A DNA stretch of 64,000 nt from Lachnospiraceae bacterium (GTDB taxonomy: Bacteria > Bacillota > Clostridia > Lachnospirales > Lachnospiraceae). Where the stretch lies: contig AP025576.1 of assembly GCA_022845955.1 (NCBI GenBank), forward strand, positions 6,572,001 to 6,636,000. The letters run 5' to 3'. The position numbers were made by a program, and so were the translations under genes. A model generated the notes under the pieces. That model worked only from the letters and a program-made list of their open reading frames with translations. It did no database searches and had not been told where the DNA came from. Position 1 is the first letter of the stretch, and the number at the start of each line of letters is the position of its first letter. Shown here in pieces: positions 60,067 to 64,000 of the stretch.

Positions 60067-60513
60067 TTATTCTTCCCTCCATTCATTTGCTTTCCACTCC
60101 TTTTCCGAACGATGCTCCTCTATATACTTTCTTTCCCTCTGACCCGCATTTTCATCTCCCAAAAAACGGTTTATAACAATATCAAAGCAAGAACTACACA
60201 ATCCTTCCGATGCAAGAATTTCAGGTTCTGTATCAAGAATACGACTATATCCAGGCGAATCTACTGGCACGTCCCATACGGAATATAAGGGAGCTCCGGC
60301 CTCCATTTTCTTTAAACATCTCCCACAGCGGCACCTGCGTATGATTTCAACTGCTTCGTACTCATTTCCATCACACCAATTAACACCTCTTCGCGCGGCA
60401 GCTATGATCTTTCTCGCTGCCTCTAAAGTCAATTCCCCTGTATCATACATTTTTATAACGTTTTTAACTACATAGTTCATTCCCCTACCAATATTATGAC
60501 AGCTCATTTCCAA
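60067..60513 (-). CDS. Hypothetical Cys-rich protein
   Basis: A 148-residue protein with C-R-C-G-R-C (about 61-66) and C-S-S-C (about 106-109), likely a zinc site. Not recognised. The last residues are charged. It is the end of the minus-strand block that begins at 63808. Confidence 0.5.
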   Translation of the reverse strand: MEMSCHNIGRGMNYVVKNVIKMYDTGELTLEAARKIIAAARRGVNWCDGNEYEAVEIIRRCRCGRCLKKMEAGAPLYSVWDVPVDSPGYSRILDTEPEILASEGLCSSCFDIVINRFLGDENAGQRERKYIEEHRSEKEWKANEWREE

Positions 60514-60576
60514 AACCTCCTACTTTTGAATATATTCCTCCAACGGTTTCCCTTCCGTAAAAACTTTGACTATCCC

Positions 60577-60906
60577 TCATACCCCTGTATTTCCTCTGAA
60601 ACCTCTTAATTCTAATATTTTTTGAAATGCTTCATCAATGGGCAATTCCCGTTTTAATTCCATATCATCAATGCCTTTATCAAGCATATCAGAAACATCA
60701 TGGTAATCATATAAACTGCTTTGCTGCTTATTTCCTGCTATCAGCTCCATAAAATCGCTCCATTCATCATAATTACAATTTAAATATAAACTATGAGCTA
60801 TTAATAATATTCTAACATAGAACCCCAGCCCAGACAACAAAACAACGGTAAGAGGGATCGCTAAATTAGGCCGCCAAAATTTCTGGTGGCCTGATTCATT
60901 CTTCAA
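60577..60906 (-). CDS. Hypothetical membrane protein
   Basis: About 109 residues with one membrane helix and an acidic domain. A TTG at 60906 follows GGGAAGG; a GTG at 60948 would add 14 residues and overlap the upstream small gene. Not recognised. Confidence 0.4.
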   Translation of the reverse strand: MKNESGHQKFWRPNLAIPLTVVLLSGLGFYVRILLIAHSLYLNCNYDEWSDFMELIAGNKQQSSLYDYHDVSDMLDKGIDDMELKRELPIDEAFQKILELRGFRGNTGV

Positions 60907-60907
60907 G

Positions 60908-61063
60908 CTATTTTCCTTCCCTAAATCGCTTCTCTGCCTTCTCTTCACTGACTATATCGAAATTTGAATACATCAGCTGCCACAACCGCTCTTTTTGTTC
61001 TTCTGACAATCTCATTTCATCCGCCGCTAACAGAGCATATCCCATTGCCGCATAATTTGTCAT
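60908..61063 (-). CDS. Small 51-residue ICE protein
   Basis: Starts M-T-N-Y-A-A-M-G-Y-A-L-L-A-A-D-E-M and is helical throughout; the pattern is common among small genes near the end of Lachnospiraceae elements. GGAGGAATG precedes the ATG. Its stop is one base from the next gene's TTG. Confidence 0.55.
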   Translation of the reverse strand: MTNYAAMGYALLAADEMRLSEEQKERLWQLMYSNFDIVSEEKAEKRFREGK

Positions 61064-61113
61064 GAAATCATTCCTCCATCAATAACGAATTCAAGTTTCC
61101 AACCGTATCCCAA

Positions 61114-61347
61114 TTACACAAGCAATGAATAGGCTCCGATGCGCTCCGGAACGGTTGACGCAATGATTTTCCCATTTTCGATCACTTTTTTATCGAACAG
61201 CTCCGGAGGAATATCTGCAAAACTTCCGGAATAAACCTCTGTACGGAATGCCTCCAGACTGCTGTCAGATATGATTACTTCCAGTTCATGTGTAAGACCG
61301 TTTGTCCCAATCCACTCCTCCTGCCATTCCCTGACTGTCTCCCTCAT
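61114..61347 (-). CDS. Hypothetical 77-residue protein
   Basis: A short protein ending A-Y-S-L-L-V, not recognised. It overlaps the recombinase-like gene by four bases (ATGA), so it is translated with it. Confidence 0.45.
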   Translation of the reverse strand: MRETVREWQEEWIGTNGLTHELEVIISDSSLEAFRTEVYSGSFADIPPELFDKKVIENGKIIASTVPERIGAYSLLV

Positions 61348-62147
61348 GCCTTTCCCTTTCCAGAAACCGGCCCTGTCGAATTCAGGATCTCATTCCATAT
61401 TACTTTCAGCTGGTAACACTGGCGGTAGTCAGTGAAGCGGAAATCACCGTCTGATACGCTGGAAATATTCATACGCAGATGTTTCCCGGCATTGTTAAAG
61501 ATTCTCTGAGATGGATGATCCAATTTCTGCAGCGTCTCATAAGTTTTTTCGCTTATCAGGCCAAACATATTCTCATTGCTCGTCTTTCTGGGAATCCGCA
61601 GCATGATCTTCGGATACACAACATCCTCCCATTCAAGGAAATCCATCTCGCTTAATCTGAAGCCCGTATCCCTCGCTACCTGAGCATAGGCCAATTCCAG
61701 TAATTTTCCTTCCACCTGCAGGCGCTCCTCTATGTAGGCAAAACGTTCCTCATACCTCCGTATAACTGGTGACTGCATATACCCGGTATCCTTGTAAAGA
61801 GCCAGACGGCAAAGGGCAACATAACAGAACCATTTCTCTTCTTCCGGCCCACTTAATAAAAATAGCATTTTAAGATAGTCATACAATTTATCAGGGGGCC
61901 AGGTTCCACGGACCAGCTCTGCCAGTATCTTTGCATGTGGCTCTATTTTATCATATTCCAATCCAGCTCTAATAAAGGCAAAAATAGTATCTACTTCGCT
62001 TTTAATACCAGCAATCTGCCTGTGTGACGCCTCGGCGGCCTCCCTGCTATTTAATACATACAGCCAAATTTTAAAGGGATATACTCCTACACGAAACATA
62101 TAGATGTTTTTACCATGTCTATTTTTTGTGTAAATTCCAGTTAACAT
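61344..62147 (-). CDS. Divergent tyrosine-recombinase-like protein, catalytically doubtful
   Basis: A 267-residue protein. Residues about 165-250 resemble the phage integrase catalytic domain: A-R-D-T-G-F-R-L-S-E-M-D-F-L-E-W-E-D aligns with the box I T-G-x-R-x-S-E region, and T-D-Y-R aligns with box II H-x-x-R but has D for H. No suitable C-terminal tyrosine follows. It may be a degraded or repurposed integrase that now binds DNA. GGAGGACAAT precedes the ATG. Confidence 0.5.
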   Translation of the reverse strand: MLTGIYTKNRHGKNIYMFRVGVYPFKIWLYVLNSREAAEASHRQIAGIKSEVDTIFAFIRAGLEYDKIEPHAKILAELVRGTWPPDKLYDYLKMLFLLSGPEEEKWFCYVALCRLALYKDTGYMQSPVIRRYEERFAYIEERLQVEGKLLELAYAQVARDTGFRLSEMDFLEWEDVVYPKIMLRIPRKTSNENMFGLISEKTYETLQKLDHPSQRIFNNAGKHLRMNISSVSDGDFRFTDYRQCYQLKVIWNEILNSTGPVSGKGKA

Positions 62148-62216
62148 ATTGTCCTCCTATACCTCCAGCAGCATATCGTACAACTCCTGAATCCGTTCTT
62201 TTAATTCTTTTTTCAC

Positions 62217-62327
62217 CTATTCTTCATCTGCACTATGCATATTGGCCTTGTTGCAAATATCCAGCATTTTCAGAAATTCAATATGTTCCATGATCTCTTC
62301 CCGGATTTCATCATTTGTCATCGCCAT
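62217..62327 (-). CDS. Small 36-residue protein
   Basis: An acidic helical peptide (M-A-M-T-N-D-E-I-R-E-E-I) in the gap between the two recombinase-type genes, with AAAGGTGGG upstream. A further 19-codon GTG frame at 62157-62216 follows directly on. Both are unrecognised. Confidence 0.35.
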   Translation of the reverse strand: MAMTNDEIREEIMEHIEFLKMLDICNKANMHSADEE

Positions 62328-62387
62328 AAGAGTTCCCACCTTTCCTTTTTTATATTAAAGAGGGCCATGGACATGATAAAGTTGAAA

Positions 62388-62999
62388 TTATCTGGAATTA
62401 TTTTCATATTGATTTACCAGCTTATAGAAGCTGTCCTTCTTTAGCTCCAGCTGCTTCATGGCATTTCTTGCCGTGAGACGTCCGGCTTTCCACTCCTTAT
62501 ATACCTCTTCCCACTGATCCGGATAAGTTATGACGGGCCGTCCAAATTTCACTCCCCGGCCATGAGCCCTTTCAATCCCCTGTTTCTGCAGTACCTTTTT
62601 CTCAACTCTTTCCCGATGTGCCACGTAGGCCAGCAGGGTCAGGATTAGATCCGTGATTAGCGTCCCCAGAAGATCCTTTGCCAGTGTCGTATCCAACAGA
62701 GGCATGTCCAGGACTTTGATATCCATTTTTCTCTGTTTCGTAATTGTATACCATTCATTGTGAATCTCCGTATAGTTTCGTCCAAACCGCTCCAGCTCCG
62801 TGACAACTAACATATCACCTTCTCTCATGATTAAATCTACCAGTTGGCGGAATACTGGCCGCTCAAAGTCCTTTGCACTCTCCTTCTCTACAAAAATATC
62901 CCGCTCATCAATCCCTTCTTCCTTCAGCAGGAAGATCTGGCGGTCCAGATTCTGCCCTTTTGACGATACCCTGGCATATCCGAATGTTTTAGGCTCCAA
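62388..62999 (-). CDS. Small serine recombinase (resolvase/invertase type)
   Basis: A 203-residue enzyme: catalytic serine in Y-A-R-V-S-S near residue 11, E-L-x-R-F-G-R-N at about 77-84 for DNA contact, long E helix with L-L-A-Y-V-A-H-R-E-R, and a C-terminal helix-turn-helix (L-T-A-R-N-A-M-K-Q-L). TTG at 62999 follows GGAAGGAGGGG. These enzymes resolve cointegrates or multimers. A res-like array lies directly upstream at 63016-63140. Confidence 0.85.
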   Translation of the reverse strand: MEPKTFGYARVSSKGQNLDRQIFLLKEEGIDERDIFVEKESAKDFERPVFRQLVDLIMREGDMLVVTELERFGRNYTEIHNEWYTITKQRKMDIKVLDMPLLDTTLAKDLLGTLITDLILTLLAYVAHRERVEKKVLQKQGIERAHGRGVKFGRPVITYPDQWEEVYKEWKAGRLTARNAMKQLELKKDSFYKLVNQYENNSR

Positions 63000-63015
63000 A
63001 TGAACCCCTCCTTCC

Positions 63016-63140
63016 TGTCGGAAAAGGTATGCATTTACCGACACAAAAAAGCAGGACAAAAACCGCTGAAATTGTGTCGGTAAACGTACCAAATCACTTT
63101 ACCGATGTCGATAAAATAGTCCCCTACATTTACCGACATA
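63016..63140. repeat. res-like array of TTTACCGACA repeats
   Basis: Half-sites of the form TTTACCGACA or its inverse TGTCGGTAAA occur at 63016-63025 (TGTCGGAAAA), 63034-63046, 63072-63084 (inverted), 63098-63115 (palindrome TTTACCGATGTCGATAAA) and 63129-63140. Six half-sites in 125 bp in alternating orientation directly before the serine recombinase gene match the structure of a resolvase res site and may also be its operator. Confidence 0.7.
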
Positions 63141-63183
63141 TTATATATACGGAGCGGTCCTCAAAAGCCAACATCATTGCCCG

Positions 63184-63366
63184 TTATACGGGAAATTTTT
63201 GAATGCAGATATACAGAGTCCTGGACAGTTCCTGATATAAATCCTCGTCCAGGCCATTGTCACCAATCGCCTGTTTTAACAAAAGCGGCCGGTACATCTT
63301 AAATATCTGCTCAAATGCCCATTCATCGCTTTCCTTTGCCCGCTGCAGTAACTGTTCAAATTCCAT
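63184..63366 (-). CDS. Tn916 Orf8-like helix-turn-helix protein
   Basis: A 60-residue protein with E-Q-I-F-K-M-Y-R-P-L-L and D-E-D-L-Y-Q-E-L, the pattern of sigma region 2-like Orf8 proteins in Tn916-type conjugative transposons. It overlaps the preceding sigma-like gene by 11 bases. Confidence 0.7.
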   Translation of the reverse strand: MEFEQLLQRAKESDEWAFEQIFKMYRPLLLKQAIGDNGLDEDLYQELSRTLYICIQKFPV

Positions 63367-63808
63367 CTTTTTTCACCCCCAATTCCTTTCTGATCTTACG
63401 GAGCGCATAGAAATATGCTGCCCTTGCCTGGTCTGGCGTCATGTCAAGTTCCTGTCCAATATCCGTAAAGCTCTGCTCTCCAAAAATCCTACTAAATAAA
63501 ATCTGCCGTTCCTGTTCTTTTAACTTCTTTAATACTTTCACCAGTTTTCCACCCTCCAGGGTCCACAGAAGTTCCTGCATTTTATCCAAATCCCTGAAGT
63601 ATGTGTAATACTGCTCACTGATGTACCTTACAAACTCCCGGTCGAAGTCTGTGTAATTCCAGGAATATTCTTCCGCGCAGGCAATCTCATGCTGCCTGAG
63701 CCGCGTTTTCTTTTCACCATATTCAATTTTTGTATGTTGTATGGCCGTCACCAGGTATGCGGTGAAGCGGTTCTGTATATCACTATTTTTTTGATTGTTC
63801 TTTTTCAT
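63356..63808 (-). CDS. Tn916 Orf7-like sigma-70 factor
   Basis: A 150-residue protein with a region 4 helix-turn-helix near the C-terminus (F-T-D-I-G-Q-E-L-D-M-T-P-D-Q-A-R-A-A-Y). In Tn916-like elements Orf7 and Orf8 together activate excision genes downstream. Here they precede the serine recombinase and the recombinase-like gene. AGAGGACG precedes the ATG. Confidence 0.78.
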   Translation of the reverse strand: MKKNNQKNSDIQNRFTAYLVTAIQHTKIEYGEKKTRLRQHEIACAEEYSWNYTDFDREFVRYISEQYYTYFRDLDKMQELLWTLEGGKLVKVLKKLKEQERQILFSRIFGEQSFTDIGQELDMTPDQARAAYFYALRKIRKELGVKKDGI

Positions 63809-63820
63809 ATCGTCCTCTGA

Positions 63821-63848
63821 ATTTTGAATAGTATAAGTAATTCAAAAT
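63821..63848 (-). promoter_or_regulatory. Palindromic operator before the Orf7-like gene
   Basis: ATTTTGAAT and ATTCAAAAT are perfect 9-bp inverted arms around a 10-base centre, 12 bases before the Orf7 start. It could be a repressor site or an early mRNA hairpin. Confidence 0.5.
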
Positions 63849-64000
63849 CCAGAAGGTGGAGACCGGCAGTGCATACAACTCCTTATCGGGGCCTTGGCCT
63901 ATGATAAAGGCAGTTGCCCCGGAAGCTCAAATTTTTAGCTCTGTAAAGGCACACTGTTTTCTGCTTATAAACGATGAATATTATCGAATAAAAAAACAGC
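63849..64000. other. Upstream region at the window edge
   Basis: About 150 bases with no gene seen. It probably holds the promoter of the minus-strand block. Confidence 0.3.

Larger units (their letters stand above)
3805..64000. mobile_element. Integrative conjugative element (partial, right end not reached)
   Basis: Signs of an ICE are the tRNA-Cys attachment scar at the left, a type IV secretion gene set (VirB2-, VirB6-, VirB4-, VirD4-like and NlpC/P60), a second co-regulated Tad-pilus operon, SSB, several small sigma factors, an excisionase-like protein, toxin-antitoxin genes, a solitary methyltransferase, a serine recombinase and Tn916 Orf7/Orf8-like genes. The tyrosine integrase expected from the tRNA target is not visible and probably lies to the right of 64000. 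The rightmost minus-strand block could instead belong to a second nested element. Confidence 0.75.

Noticed and set aside
1..64000. CRISPR array
   Set aside because: No regularly spaced identical repeats with unique spacers and no cas genes were found.

Overview
The window reads as part of the chromosome of a gut-type Clostridia bacterium, most likely Lachnospiraceae. The evidence is near-50% GC content, strong AGGAGG ribosome binding sites with frequent TTG/GTG starts, an AraC/GH2 sugar locus at the left edge, and a SpoVT/AbrB-type regulator. Positions 1-3438 are ordinary chromosome: the start of a family 2 glycosidase on the minus strand and a divergent membrane-anchored AraC regulator. At 3805-3850 lies an isolated 3' part of a tRNA-Cys gene, followed on its own strand by a terminator. 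This is the expected scar where an integrative conjugative element (ICE) entered tRNA-Cys. Everything to the right appears to be that ICE, which runs off the window at 64000. No complete integrase and no certain relaxase is visible.

The ICE core has two conjugation operons. Operon 1 (5784-18176) encodes a VirB2-like subunit, VirB6-like membrane proteins, an NlpC/P60 wall hydrolase, a PrgI-VirB4 fusion ATPase, winged-helix and DUF proteins, a VirD4-type coupling ATPase and an S1-domain protein. Operon 2 (26974-39099) encodes a Tad/Flp-type pilus machine: pilin-like proteins, a secreted 555-residue protein, prepilin peptidase, CpaB/RcpC, TadZ, TadA, TadB, TadC and a Flp-like subunit. Both operons start from nearly identical promoters with three TGGCAC boxes in matching positions, so the T4SS and the Tad machine are probably switched on together. 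A group II intron (30423-32940) splits the secreted-protein gene exactly at a codon boundary. Intrinsic terminators sit in the leaders and at several boundaries inside these operons.

Between the two operons is a cargo island (18177-26957). It holds a STAS/HATPase gene broken by an IS110-family element, a DUF4325-HTH regulator, and a ubiquitin-like conjugation cassette (multiubiquitin-type Ubl, DUF6791-ThiF E1, DUF6527). A 19-bp operator-like palindrome occurs both at the regulator's own promoter and directly before the Ubl cassette. This suggests that the HATPase/DUF4325 pair controls the cassette. Small regulators and a nonsense-broken LPD11 gene follow.

Positions 39100-54816 carry ICE housekeeping genes: DUF3268 protein, sigma factors, SSB, a MoxR ATPase plus an HExxH-VWA protein, SpoVT-like regulator, DUF5688, a solitary DNA methyltransferase and an NAD-dependent DNA ligase. 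Positions 55041-59904 hold an AAA/DUF4143 ATPase, an excisionase-like protein, an orphan RelB-like antitoxin and an AbiE-type toxin-antitoxin pair with duplicated operators. The right end (60067-63808, all minus strand) has small genes, a tyrosine-recombinase-like protein lacking key catalytic residues, a small serine recombinase with a res-like repeat array, and a Tn916 Orf7/Orf8-like sigma pair.
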